DNA of 38,213 nucleotides from the NCBI GenBank assembly GCA_034436035.1, contig DAOTVW010000027.1:1-38213 (forward strand). The letters run 5' to 3'. Below the pieces are notes generated by a model that saw only the letters and a list, made by a program, of their open reading frames with translations, did not search any database and was not told the origin of the DNA. Made by a program: the position numbers and the translations under genes. This DNA comes from UBA4823 sp034436035. GTDB taxonomy: Bacteria > Chloroflexota > Anaerolineae > Anaerolineales > UBA4823. Positions 1 through 7,730 of this stretch are shown in pieces (the first letter of the stretch is position 1; every line of letters begins with the position of its first letter).

Positions 1-165
1 GAGACCTACACAGCCTTTATTGCAGGAGTGTTATCAGGCAATAACGATCGTGGTGAGCTTGTGAAGCCGTCTCCCGAATGGCGACTGTTCTGGCGAGAGA
101 AGCAAAGCCATCTCCCTACCGGATTGGAGTTTGCTTCGGTCGCAGCGAGCGCTCCCTCGCAATGA
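1..165 (+). CDS. possible C-terminal tail of an upstream gene (partial)
   Basis: Frame 1 is open from the left edge to a TGA at 163-165, giving 54 residues that begin ETYTAFIAGVLSGNNDRGEL. The first 25 or so residues look like ordinary protein. From about base 84 onward the reading frame runs through a degenerate copy of the palindromic repeat, so the natural stop may have been overrun by repeat insertion. I recognise no family, and a chance open frame is equally possible. Confidence 0.2.
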   Translation, partial: ETYTAFIAGVLSGNNDRGELVKPSPEWRLFWREKQSHLPTGLEFASVAASAPSQ

Positions 166-543
166 CAGTTAGGAAATTGTCACTGCAAGCGCAGCGAAGC
201 AGTCTCACTCACAAACGTGGAGATAGCTTCGGTGGCAGGGAACGCTCCCTCGCAATGACAGTTTGGAAATTGTCACTGCGAGCGCAGCGAAGCAGTCTCA
301 CTACTAAACGTGGAGATTGCTTCGGTCGCAGGGAACGCTCTTTCGCAATGACGGTTTGGAAATTGTCACTGCGAGCGCAGCGAAGCAGTCTCACTCACAA
401 ACGTGGAGATTGCTTCGGTCGCGGCGGGCGCTCCCTCGCAATGACGGTTAGGAAATTGTCACTGCGAGCGCAGCGAAGCAGTCTCCCTCTCAAGCTTGGA
501 GATTGCTTCGGTCGCAGCAAGCGCTCCCTCGCAATGACAGATT
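84..543. repeat. array of 93-bp palindromic tandem repeats
   Basis: Copies starting with GTCACTGC begin at 179, 272, 365 and 458, exactly 93 bp apart. A degenerate copy lies before them at about 84-178. In each unit a left arm (GTCACTGCGAGCGCAGCGAA then GCAGTCTC) is the imperfect reverse complement of a right arm ending in TCGCAATGAC, so each unit can fold into a long bulged hairpin. Because 93 is a multiple of 3, a 155-residue frame stays open through the array on the plus strand; its protein is pure repeat translation and is not called as a gene. Similar 'TCATTGCGAG...GAAGCAATCTC' palindromes are known as dispersed REP-like elements in many bacterial genomes. Confidence 0.9.
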
Positions 544-567
544 GAATAGTTACAGAAGGATAAACTA

Positions 568-1278
568 TTGGTTGTGAGCGGGCAGACTAAAATTTCGTTA
601 ATCATTATTGACGATCACCCCATTTTCCGTCAAGGGGTAGGAGACGTTTTATCCTTAGAAACGGATTTTGAAATTGTTGCCTATGCCAGTGATGGAAAGC
701 ATGGATTAGAAATACTCCGCCAAATTCAACCACAGGTTGCGATTGTCGACATCAATTTACCAGGGATGAACGGTCAGGCCTTGGCCGCTGCGGTAGCGTT
801 GGAAAATCTGCCTACGAAATTAATTTTCTTGACCGCGGATTCGGAAACACGACAGATTATCTATGCGATGAGAATGGGGGTGGCTGCTTATTGTACGAAA
901 GATATTGCGCCAGAGGATTTGGTCGAGATCATCCGTTCTGTTTTAAAGGGTTTTTACTATATTGAAGGTCGGCGGATGAACAAGTTAGAAGTACAAAATT
1001 GGTTACAAGATCAGATTGAATTAGTACTTCCTCCGATGGTTACTAGAAGAAATCCCTTAGAATCCCTTTCTCCGCGCGAACGGGATGTGTTGCTTTTCCT
1101 AACTCAAGGACGAACAAACAAAGAAATTGCCCAAACCCTGGGGATAAGTCACCAGACCGTTAAGAACCATGTGACTGCGATTATGCGAAAAATAGGGGTG
1201 GGAGATCGCACCCAAGCAGCTCTCTATGCATTGAAACATGATTGGTTATTTAACCATCCTCAATCTAATAAGGAATAG
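568..1278 (+). CDS. NarL/FixJ-type response regulator
   Basis: This is a cytoplasmic DNA-binding response regulator of 236 residues, the usual length. The N-terminal receiver domain (about 9-125) has an acidic pair in LIIIDDHPIF, the phospho-acceptor Asp61 in AIVDINLPGMNG, and a conserved Lys in YCTKDIAPEDL. The C-terminal LuxR helix-turn-helix (about 169-224) reads LSPRERDVLLFL, then TNKEIAQTLGIS and TVKNHV. The start is a TTG at 568, chosen because AGAAGGA at 554-560 sits 7 bases upstream; a GTG at 574 is the alternative. The kinase follows after 3 bases, so the two probably form a two-component pair. The target is unknown; the pilus genes downstream are the obvious candidate. Confidence 0.93.
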   Translation: MVVSGQTKISLIIIDDHPIFRQGVGDVLSLETDFEIVAYASDGKHGLEILRQIQPQVAIVDINLPGMNGQALAAAVALENLPTKLIFLTADSETRQIIYAMRMGVAAYCTKDIAPEDLVEIIRSVLKGFYYIEGRRMNKLEVQNWLQDQIELVLPPMVTRRNPLESLSPRERDVLLFLTQGRTNKEIAQTLGISHQTVKNHVTAIMRKIGVGDRTQAALYALKHDWLFNHPQSNKE

Positions 1279-1281
1279 AAT

Positions 1282-2337
1282 ATGAAGACACGTAGAGATC
1301 AAACCCCGCTTGTGATCATGAATTCGATCAATGAGTTTATCGATGAGCTCATTGCAGAAAAAGAAAAAGAGATCGTTGAAAATGAAGCACTGCTGAATCA
1401 ATCCCAAATGGAATTAGAAAAACTTACTAAGAAGAACGCATCTGTAACTGCAGAATTACAAAAAATTCAAACCCAATCTCAAAATGTTACCGCGGGGGGG
1501 ATACCATCGGCATTTGAAAATGCTTTAGAAGCCCAACAAAGGTTATTCTTGATGCGCGGTAATGTGGAAAAGTTGCAGAGTGATCGAAATCATTTACAAG
1601 AACAAAAAAAGATGTTGGAAAAGATAAAGGAAGAACTCCACAAAGGAATCGCAGAAATCGAGGCAAGCCATGCTGGTTTCGATCCAGTTGAAGGGATCGA
1701 GATGATCATTCAGGCACAGGAAGCTGAGCGCCAGCGTTTATCCCGCCAGATGCATGATGGTCCGGCTCAATCCCTTTCCAATTTTATTTTGCAAACTGAA
1801 ATAGCAATGCGCTTGTTCGATCTGGATGCGCAAAAGGCAAAGGAAGAGTTAGAGAGTCTTAAAAGTTCTGCAACCCAGACATTCCAAAAAGTGCGGGATT
1901 TTATTTTTGAGTTACGCCCGATGATGCTTGATGACCTGGGATTGCTTCCTACATTGAAGAGGTATGTGGATGCATTACAGACTACGCCGGGTGTCACTTT
2001 TCAATTAACCATCAATGGGATGGAACGGAGGTTGGAGCCATATCTGGAAGTGATGATCTTTCGCGCAGTTCAGGAATTACTTAATAATGCCATTCGCTAC
2101 AGTCAGGCAAATCAAATTCAAATCCAAATTACCCTGACAGAGAGCGAGATTGAGGTGCAAGTGATGGATAATGGAAAAGGTTTCGATCCGCAGATCATTG
2201 AAAAAAATACCACCATGGGATTGAAGGTTATTCGCGATCGAGTCGATTTATTAGGAGGAACGTTTTTGATTGATTCACAAATCGGAAAAGGGAGTAAAAT
2301 TAAATTTACTCTTCCGATTGTAGAGAATGCCGCCTAA
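1282..2337 (+). CDS. soluble NarL-family (HisKA_3) sensor histidine kinase
   Basis: The 351-residue protein has no membrane segment or signal peptide. Residues about 15-125 are Glu/Lys/Gln-rich and likely coiled coil. The HisKA_3 dimerisation helix follows, with phospho-acceptor His158 in LSRQMHDGPAQSL. The HATPase_c domain shows the N box ELLNNAIRYSQA, the G1 box DNGKGFDP and a G2-like GLKVIRDRVDLLGG. This architecture resembles DegS-type cytoplasmic kinases that sense through their coiled coil. It starts 3 bases after the regulator stop with AAGGAAT in front; an internal ATG at 1318 is the alternative start. It presumably phosphorylates the regulator encoded just upstream; the signal is unknown. 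Confidence 0.92.
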   Translation: MKTRRDQTPLVIMNSINEFIDELIAEKEKEIVENEALLNQSQMELEKLTKKNASVTAELQKIQTQSQNVTAGGIPSAFENALEAQQRLFLMRGNVEKLQSDRNHLQEQKKMLEKIKEELHKGIAEIEASHAGFDPVEGIEMIIQAQEAERQRLSRQMHDGPAQSLSNFILQTEIAMRLFDLDAQKAKEELESLKSSATQTFQKVRDFIFELRPMMLDDLGLLPTLKRYVDALQTTPGVTFQLTINGMERRLEPYLEVMIFRAVQELLNNAIRYSQANQIQIQITLTESEIEVQVMDNGKGFDPQIIEKNTTMGLKVIRDRVDLLGGTFLIDSQIGKGSKIKFTLPIVENAA

Positions 2338-2370
2338 CAAAATTGCAAAGGTTATTTCATAAATTGCTTA

Positions 2371-2399
2371 TTGCAAAAAATTAAAAGATTCTCTATAAT
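2371..2399 (+). promoter_or_regulatory. sigma-70-type promoter for the Flp pilin
   Basis: TTGCAA at 2371-2376 and a perfect TATAAT at 2394-2399 are separated by 17 bases. They lie about 50 bases before the pilin start, in a 114-base gap after the kinase gene. This gives the small pilin its own strong start of transcription. Confidence 0.75.
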
Positions 2400-2451
2400 A
2401 GTAGTAATCCAGAATATGAATGGATAGTTTCGATAGAAAGGAGAAAAAATC

Positions 2452-2598
2452 ATGTTATTCGCACCCAAGGAAAAAGGTCAAGGTTTAGTGGAGTATGCGT
2501 TAATCCTGGTACTCGTAGCGATTGTTGTCATTGCGATTCTCGCATTACTCGGACCAGCAATTGGTAACGTATTCAGCAATATCATGTCCAACATTTAA
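2452..2598 (+). CDS. flp: Flp-type pilin (48 residues)
   Basis: This short gene encodes the major subunit of a Flp/Tad type IVb pilus. The 48 residues begin MLFAPKEKGQGLVEYALIL. The prepilin processing motif is clear: cleavage expected after Gly9, Glu at mature position +5 (Glu14), then Tyr15. A single hydrophobic helix (about 16-35) follows, and the remainder is a short polar tail. GAAAGGAG at 2435-2442 is a strong ribosome binding site 9 bases before the ATG. The gene stands between a strong promoter and a hairpin, as expected for a subunit made in excess over the assembly proteins encoded downstream. No prepilin peptidase gene is present in the window. Confidence 0.9.
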   Translation: MLFAPKEKGQGLVEYALILVLVAIVVIAILALLGPAIGNVFSNIMSNI

Positions 2599-2636
2599 TA
2601 TTTATTCCTAGTCAAAATTACTTTATCACCAAGCAG

Positions 2637-2662
2637 AGAGCCCTGAGATGTACCAGGGCTCT
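2637..2662 (+). terminator. hairpin after the pilin gene
   Basis: AGAGCCCTG (2637-2645) pairs with CAGGGCTCT (2654-2662) around an 8-base loop. The 9-bp stem lies 38 bases after the pilin stop, but the following bases are not a clean T run. It is therefore either a leaky terminator that lowers cpaB expression relative to the pilin, or a 3' stabilising hairpin. Confidence 0.55.
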
Positions 2663-2896
2663 GGCATTTAAATTGCACTATAAGAAAAAATCTAATAAAT
2701 CTATAGCATTTAGGGCAGATTTCGTGTAAACTATACTTAAATACCGAATAAGAGGTTGGAAGGATGATATATTCAATGATACTTACAAAATTGTTGGGGA
2801 GAGGCATATCTTGAATGTCATTTCCAATATATAATATATGCAAATGAAATTTTCCCCAACACCATTTTATTCGACCCATTTTTCCTGGAGGGCAAC
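2663..2896 (+). other. AT-rich leader before cpaB with an inverted repeat
   Basis: About 230 bases separate the pilin hairpin from cpaB, and I see no credible coding frame on the plus strand. TGTTGGGGA (2792-2800) is matched by its exact complement TCCCCAACA (2853-2861) across a 52-base AT-rich loop. A TATAAT at 2830-2835 lies inside that loop but has no well-spaced -35 element. The stretch could be a structured leader or an operator; the evidence is only the inverted repeat. Confidence 0.4.
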
Positions 2897-4015
2897 ATGC
2901 GACGAGGAAGAATATTTTTCTTATTAGCTTTGATTGTATTGATAGGATTAGTCGCGGTGGTTTTGGTCTATCAAAGGTTCATCAGACCCACCCGCACAGC
3001 TCCGGGTGAAACCGCCACTACAACCCAGGCGGTTGATATTGTTAATGTTTTTGTAACTACGCAAAAGATTCCGCGCGGCAGCCCGGTAACCCGCGATGTG
3101 GTTAGCTTAGTACCGATTCAGCGCCAGCTTTTTTTACAAGGGATGTTATCGGACTTGAAGGATGTTGAAGGAAAGCTGGCAAAAATTGATTTACCCGCTG
3201 GATTTATCCTCATGGACAGCATGTTAGCCACCAGCGCGAATGAACTTTCTCAGTATGGGTCGGACACGGCTTTGATTATTCCGCGTGGCAGTGTGGCTAT
3301 TGCGATCCCAATTGAGAAATTAACGAAAGCCAGTTATCCCGTTCAGGCTGGAGATCATGTCAATATTGCGGTTGTGCACGCGATTGTAGATATTGACACG
3401 GATTTTCAAACGAAATTACCTAATGCTGGAGCGGATGTGTTGGCTCCTGGGGTGAGGGAACCCGCAAACTACCTTACTGCGGGACCGGCAAACCTTCCCC
3501 AAAGCGTAAGCGGTTCTGCGGGAAGGGTGGAAACTATACCAGGTCTTGGGCAACCCATTTTAGTGCTACCTTCGGAAGGGCAAAGGCCGCGCATGGTTGC
3601 GCAGGTGGTGCTTCAAGATGTCACGGTTCTAGGAGTGGGTAACTATGCTGCGGGATTTAGTGGAAACAATCAGTCGGCTCTTGCTCAAGCAGGCAATCCC
3701 CCTGAGCAACAACCCCCTGCAGCAGCACCTACGCCCGCTGCGAAACCAAACCCGGATTTTGTCAGCCTCATTGTCTCACCACAAGATGCGTTAATGTTGA
3801 CTTTCTTGATGGCGAATGACGCTCAATTTACTTTACATTTGCGTTCAGCTGGTGATGATAGCCGGGTTCAGATTGAAGCGGAAACTCTTCAGTATTATTT
3901 GAATAAGTATAATGTACCCATTCCAGTGAAATTACCTTATGGTCTAGAACCCCGGAAAGATAATGCGGTAATGCCTGCGATTACTTTTAATCCGACCCCA
4001 ACGCCAGTACCATAA
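2897..4015 (+). CDS. cpaB: CpaB/RcpC pilus assembly protein
   Basis: The 372-residue protein has an N-terminal membrane helix (about 6-26, FFLLALIVLIGLVAVVLVY). A SAF-like domain follows, with TTQKIPRGSPVTRDVVSL and LPAGFILMDSML, then an RcpC-like region and a Pro/Ala-rich segment near residues 270-290. In diderms RcpC helps organise the outer-membrane secretin; no secretin gene is seen here, so it probably acts at the outer face of a single membrane. GGAGGG at 2887-2892 fixes the ATG. It opens the cpaB-cpaE-cpaF-tadB-tadC run, all on the same strand with 15-31-base gaps. Confidence 0.88.
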   Translation: MRRGRIFFLLALIVLIGLVAVVLVYQRFIRPTRTAPGETATTTQAVDIVNVFVTTQKIPRGSPVTRDVVSLVPIQRQLFLQGMLSDLKDVEGKLAKIDLPAGFILMDSMLATSANELSQYGSDTALIIPRGSVAIAIPIEKLTKASYPVQAGDHVNIAVVHAIVDIDTDFQTKLPNAGADVLAPGVREPANYLTAGPANLPQSVSGSAGRVETIPGLGQPILVLPSEGQRPRMVAQVVLQDVTVLGVGNYAAGFSGNNQSALAQAGNPPEQQPPAAAPTPAAKPNPDFVSLIVSPQDALMLTFLMANDAQFTLHLRSAGDDSRVQIEAETLQYYLNKYNVPIPVKLPYGLEPRKDNAVMPAITFNPTPTPVP

Positions 4016-4046
4016 ATGGGTATAATCATCAAAAAGATTAGGTGTT

Positions 4047-5303
4047 ATGGCGACAAGTGATAAGGTACGTGTATTAATCGTTGATGATATTGCAGAGACT
4101 CGCGAAAATCTGCGAAAATTGCTTCAATTTGAACGGGACATTGAAGTTGTCGGTGCAGCGCGCAGCGGAAAAGAGGCAATTGAAATAACCCGGCAAACCA
4201 AGCCAGATGTGGTGATTATGGACATCAATATGCCGGATATGGATGGCATCACCGCCACGGAAGCAATTCGCAAAAGTAATCAACCAACCCAAATTATCAT
4301 TCTTTCCGTTCAAAGTGATCCGAACTATATGAGACGAGCAATGCTCGCCGGAGCACGAGATTACTTATCCAAACCGCCTACTGTAGATGAATTAACTGCC
4401 GCAGTAAAAAGAGCGGGGATAATGGCTGCGGAGGAAAGGGCAAAGCTTATTGCAACTGCAGGGAATAATGGCAGTGGGGCAGGTGTCATCGTTGGTGGTT
4501 TGAATGGGAAAATTATCGCGGTATATAGTCCTAAAGGTGGTGTAGGATCTACGACTGTCGTTACAAATTTAGGTGTTACCTTACAGAGTAATGAAACCCC
4601 GGTTGTCCTTGTGGATGGAAATTTACAATTTGGTGATGTTGCAATCTTCTTCAATGAACGTGGGAAAAACAGCATTGTTGATCTCGCCCCGCGAGCGGAT
4701 GAGTTAGATAGCGAGGTTGTTGAAAGCGTACTGATTAATTATTCCGCTGCCGGAGTGAAAATATTAGCAGCACCGGCCAGACCAGAATATGCGGAAAGCG
4801 TGAGCGGCGAGCAATTTTCGAAAGTATTACAATATCTAAAACGGATGTTTTCTTATGTAATTGTGGATTGCTCCTCATACCTGACCGATATTACCTTGGC
4901 AGCATTGGATTTGAGTGATGTGATTATTTTATTGACAACCCAAGAAATCCCTGCCATCAAAGATGCTCGCTTACTTTTTGATTTATTAACAGTGCTCAAT
5001 ATTGATCGTGAAAGGGTTCTTTTTGTATTAAATCGCTACGATAAGCGTATCGGAATTACACCAGAGAAGATTAGCGAGAGTTTTAAATATGAAATTTCGG
5101 TCTCTTTACCGTTTGATGAGCGGGTCGTCATTCCTTCGATTAATCGTGGCGTACCGTTTATGTTGGGCGATAAGACACGCCCATTAGCCAAAAGCTACTT
5201 GCAACTAGCAGAAAATGTCCGCCAACGGATTACAAAAATTGCAGAAGTGGAACCCGCTAGTGGGAATAAAATGGCACATATATTTGGAAAAATTAGTCGG
5301 TAG
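4047..5303 (+). CDS. cpaE: CpaE/TadZ: receiver domain fused to a MinD-like ATPase
   Basis: This 418-residue protein localises Tad pilus machinery. Residues 1-125 are a receiver domain that keeps the acidic pair Asp13/Asp14, phospho-acceptor Asp59, Ser87 and Lys109, so it may really be phosphorylated. Residues about 150-400 are a MinD/ParA-like domain whose deviant Walker A reads PKGGVGSTT (162-170): the first Lys (163) is kept, but the Lys usually at position 168 is Ser. That variation is common among CpaE/TadZ proteins and suggests altered ATP hydrolysis. It is encoded between cpaB and cpaF. A kinase in the same locus could signal to this receiver as well as to the regulator at 568. Confidence 0.9.
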   Translation: MATSDKVRVLIVDDIAETRENLRKLLQFERDIEVVGAARSGKEAIEITRQTKPDVVIMDINMPDMDGITATEAIRKSNQPTQIIILSVQSDPNYMRRAMLAGARDYLSKPPTVDELTAAVKRAGIMAAEERAKLIATAGNNGSGAGVIVGGLNGKIIAVYSPKGGVGSTTVVTNLGVTLQSNETPVVLVDGNLQFGDVAIFFNERGKNSIVDLAPRADELDSEVVESVLINYSAAGVKILAAPARPEYAESVSGEQFSKVLQYLKRMFSYVIVDCSSYLTDITLAALDLSDVIILLTTQEIPAIKDARLLFDLLTVLNIDRERVLFVLNRYDKRIGITPEKISESFKYEISVSLPFDERVVIPSINRGVPFMLGDKTRPLAKSYLQLAENVRQRITKIAEVEPASGNKMAHIFGKISR

Positions 5304-5324
5304 ATGAGAGGGAAGTAGGGTAAT

Positions 5325-6719
5325 ATGTCATTGTTACGCAGATTAGAGCAAGGACAAAAACCAGCACCCGCCAATGGGGATGCTGAGGCACGTGCAAAAT
5401 TAGCTGCTGCTCAGGTGCGCAGGGTAGTGCCACCCCCATTGGCGTCTGCAGGCACGTATTACGACCTCAAGGCGCGTGTTCAAAACCGTTTATTATCGGA
5501 ACTTGACCCAAATGTGGATATCAACAAAGTCGAAAATGTGCGCAATACCATCCAAGATTTATTTGACCAAATTTTAGCGGAAGAAAATATTGTCCTCTCT
5601 CGTCCAGAAAGGGTGCGATTATTTGAACAGATTGTTGCCGAGATTTTAGGTTTTGGTCCATTACAGTCTTTACTCGAAGATGACAAAATAACCGAAATCA
5701 TGGTCAATGGAGCGAAGAACATCTATATCGAAAGGGACGGGAAACTCCATCGTGTCCCGATCACTTTCGAAAGCGATGAACATGTAATGCGCATCATTGA
5801 CCGAATTGTTTCTCCAATGGGTCGCCGGATCGATGAATCAAGTCCGTATGTAGATGCTCGTCTGCCAGATGGTTCCCGTGTCAATGCAGTTATCCCGCCC
5901 ATTTCGCTGGTTGGTCCAACGATCACGATCCGTAAGTTTTTTAGAAATCCGTTGACCATTGAGCAATTAATCGAGTTTGGCACGATTACTCCTGAAGCAG
6001 TGCAATTTTTAAAAGCGTGTGTAGAAGCACGATTGAATATTGTGATATCTGGTGGTACTGGTTCTGGTAAAACTACGTTGCTCAATGTATTATCCCAATT
6101 CATACCAAACGATGAGCGCATCATCACGATTGAAAACGCGGCGGAATTGCAACTGCGGCAAGAGCATGTGGTTACTTTGGAATCGCGACCGCCAAACATT
6201 GAAGGACGGGGAGAAGTTACCATTCGCCAGCTTGTCATCAATGCTTTGCGTATGCGTCCGGATCGGATCATCGTCGGTGAAATTCGCGATGAAGCGGCGC
6301 TAGATATGTTGCAAGCAATGAATACTGGTCATGATGGATCCATGACCACCGCTCACTCAAATAGCCCGCGCGACACTTTAGCACGCATCGAAACAATGGC
6401 TTTAATGGCGGGAATGGATCTGCCAGTACGGGCTATCCGTGAGCAAGTGTCTTCTGCGATTGATTTGGTTGTTCATCAAGAACGTTTTCGAGATGGTACG
6501 CGCAAAATTGTGAATATTACCGAAGTCAGCGGCATGGAAGGAGATGTAATTACTTTAACCGATATCTTCGTGTTTGAGCAAACTGGTTATAGCAACGGAA
6601 AAGTCGTTGGTCGGTTAAAACCAACGGGGCTGCGGCCTAAATTTATTGACAAAATTGAAGCAGCGGGTATTCATTTACCGGCTTCGATATTTGGAATTGG
6701 CGAACGGCGGCGTTATTAG
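5325..6719 (+). CDS. cpaF: CpaF/TadA secretion ATPase of the Tad pilus
   Basis: This hexameric GspE-family ATPase powers pilus assembly from the cytoplasm. The 464 residues include an N-terminal helical domain, a Walker A (GGTGSGKTT, Lys249), and an Asp/His-box region with GEIRDEAALDMLQAMNTGHD and MTTAHSNSPRDTLARIETM. Length and motif order are standard for the CpaF branch. The start at 5325 follows GAGGGAAGTAGGG. It sits 21 bases after cpaE and 15 bases before tadB, consistent with one transcript. Confidence 0.94.
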   Translation: MSLLRRLEQGQKPAPANGDAEARAKLAAAQVRRVVPPPLASAGTYYDLKARVQNRLLSELDPNVDINKVENVRNTIQDLFDQILAEENIVLSRPERVRLFEQIVAEILGFGPLQSLLEDDKITEIMVNGAKNIYIERDGKLHRVPITFESDEHVMRIIDRIVSPMGRRIDESSPYVDARLPDGSRVNAVIPPISLVGPTITIRKFFRNPLTIEQLIEFGTITPEAVQFLKACVEARLNIVISGGTGSGKTTLLNVLSQFIPNDERIITIENAAELQLRQEHVVTLESRPPNIEGRGEVTIRQLVINALRMRPDRIIVGEIRDEAALDMLQAMNTGHDGSMTTAHSNSPRDTLARIETMALMAGMDLPVRAIREQVSSAIDLVVHQERFRDGTRKIVNITEVSGMEGDVITLTDIFVFEQTGYSNGKVVGRLKPTGLRPKFIDKIEAAGIHLPASIFGIGERRRY

Positions 6720-6734
6720 CATAAGGAAAAGCGC

Positions 6735-7703
6735 ATGGATCCACTGATATTAATATTAATTGTAGGTGGAGGTATCGTTTTTGTGTTATTGGTGATGGGA
6801 TTTGTTGTAACCATCACCAGTGAGCGTTCGCTGGTCGAGGAAAGGTTAGGCCGCTATATTCTTGAACAAGAAGAAAAAGGTAGTAAGAAGAAAGAAAAAA
6901 CAACACCAGTTGGAGATTGGTTAAATGTCCGTCTCGAACGTTCTTCTTGGGGAGAAAGCGTTGCCCGTGAACTCGCCAGAGCGGATTTAAAATTAAAACC
7001 CAGTGAATATATTGCAGTGATGATCATCGCTGCTGTTGCGGTGGGCGGATTAGCCTGGTTATTTGGCGGTCGAAATATCATTTTTACGATGATTGGGGTA
7101 ATATTTGGCGCATGGTTACCACGTTTTTACGTGACCAGGTTGAAAAACCAACGTTTAAATGCTTTTAATAATCAGTTAGCGGATATGCTAAACCTCATGG
7201 TCAATGGCTTGCGGGCTGGTTACTCGACCATGCAAGCTATGGAAGCTGTAAGCAAAGAGATGCCCTCTCCCATCGCTGATGAATTTCGCAGGGTAGTGCA
7301 AGAGATGCAAATTGGCATACCGATGGAACAGGCTTTGGATAATTTAATGCGCCGGGTTCCCAGTGATGATCTGGATTTAATTATTGCTGCAATAAATGTT
7401 CAAAGAGAAGTAGGTGGAAATTTAGCAGAAATTCTAGATACCATTTCTCACACCATACGAGAACGGGTAAGAATTAAAGGTGAAATTCGGGTATTAACTT
7501 CCCAGGTAGTGTATTCCGGGCGTTTCCTTTCTTCGATGCCTTTTATCATTGCCGTAATCCTCTGGTTGGTCAATCGCCCTTATATGATGCAATTTTTCAA
7601 TCCCGAAACAAGGATTATTGGTATCACCATGTTGGTCATTGGTGGATTGATGATTATCGCGGGATATTTCGTGATGAATAAGATTGCGTCTATCGAAGTT
7701 TAA
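6735..7703 (+). CDS. tadB: TadB inner-membrane pilus assembly protein
   Basis: This is a 322-residue polytopic protein of the T2SF family and serves as a platform for CpaF. It has an N-terminal helix (about 4-27), a helix pair (about 95-135), a cytoplasmic GspF-like domain containing NQLADMLNLMVNGLRAGYS and EMQIGIPMEQALDNL, and two C-terminal helices. AAGGAAAAG lies just before the ATG. It is paired with tadC as usual in Tad loci. Confidence 0.9.
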   Translation: MDPLILILIVGGGIVFVLLVMGFVVTITSERSLVEERLGRYILEQEEKGSKKKEKTTPVGDWLNVRLERSSWGESVARELARADLKLKPSEYIAVMIIAAVAVGGLAWLFGGRNIIFTMIGVIFGAWLPRFYVTRLKNQRLNAFNNQLADMLNLMVNGLRAGYSTMQAMEAVSKEMPSPIADEFRRVVQEMQIGIPMEQALDNLMRRVPSDDLDLIIAAINVQREVGGNLAEILDTISHTIRERVRIKGEIRVLTSQVVYSGRFLSSMPFIIAVILWLVNRPYMMQFFNPETRIIGITMLVIGGLMIIAGYFVMNKIASIEV

Positions 7704-7730
7704 TTTTATGGTAGGAGCAGGAGGCTCACC

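Noticed and set aside
84..543. CRISPR array
   Set aside because: The whole 93-bp unit is repeated, including the part that would be spacer. There are no unique spacers and no cas genes.
78..545. 155-residue plus-strand frame and a 61-residue minus-strand frame over the repeats
   Set aside because: Both are translations of the 93-bp repeat; the period being a multiple of 3 keeps them open. The residues repeat with the DNA, and no independent coding signal is seen.
5723..6271. 182-residue minus-strand frame within cpaF
   Set aside because: It lies entirely inside a well-supported ATPase gene on the other strand and has no recognisable domain.
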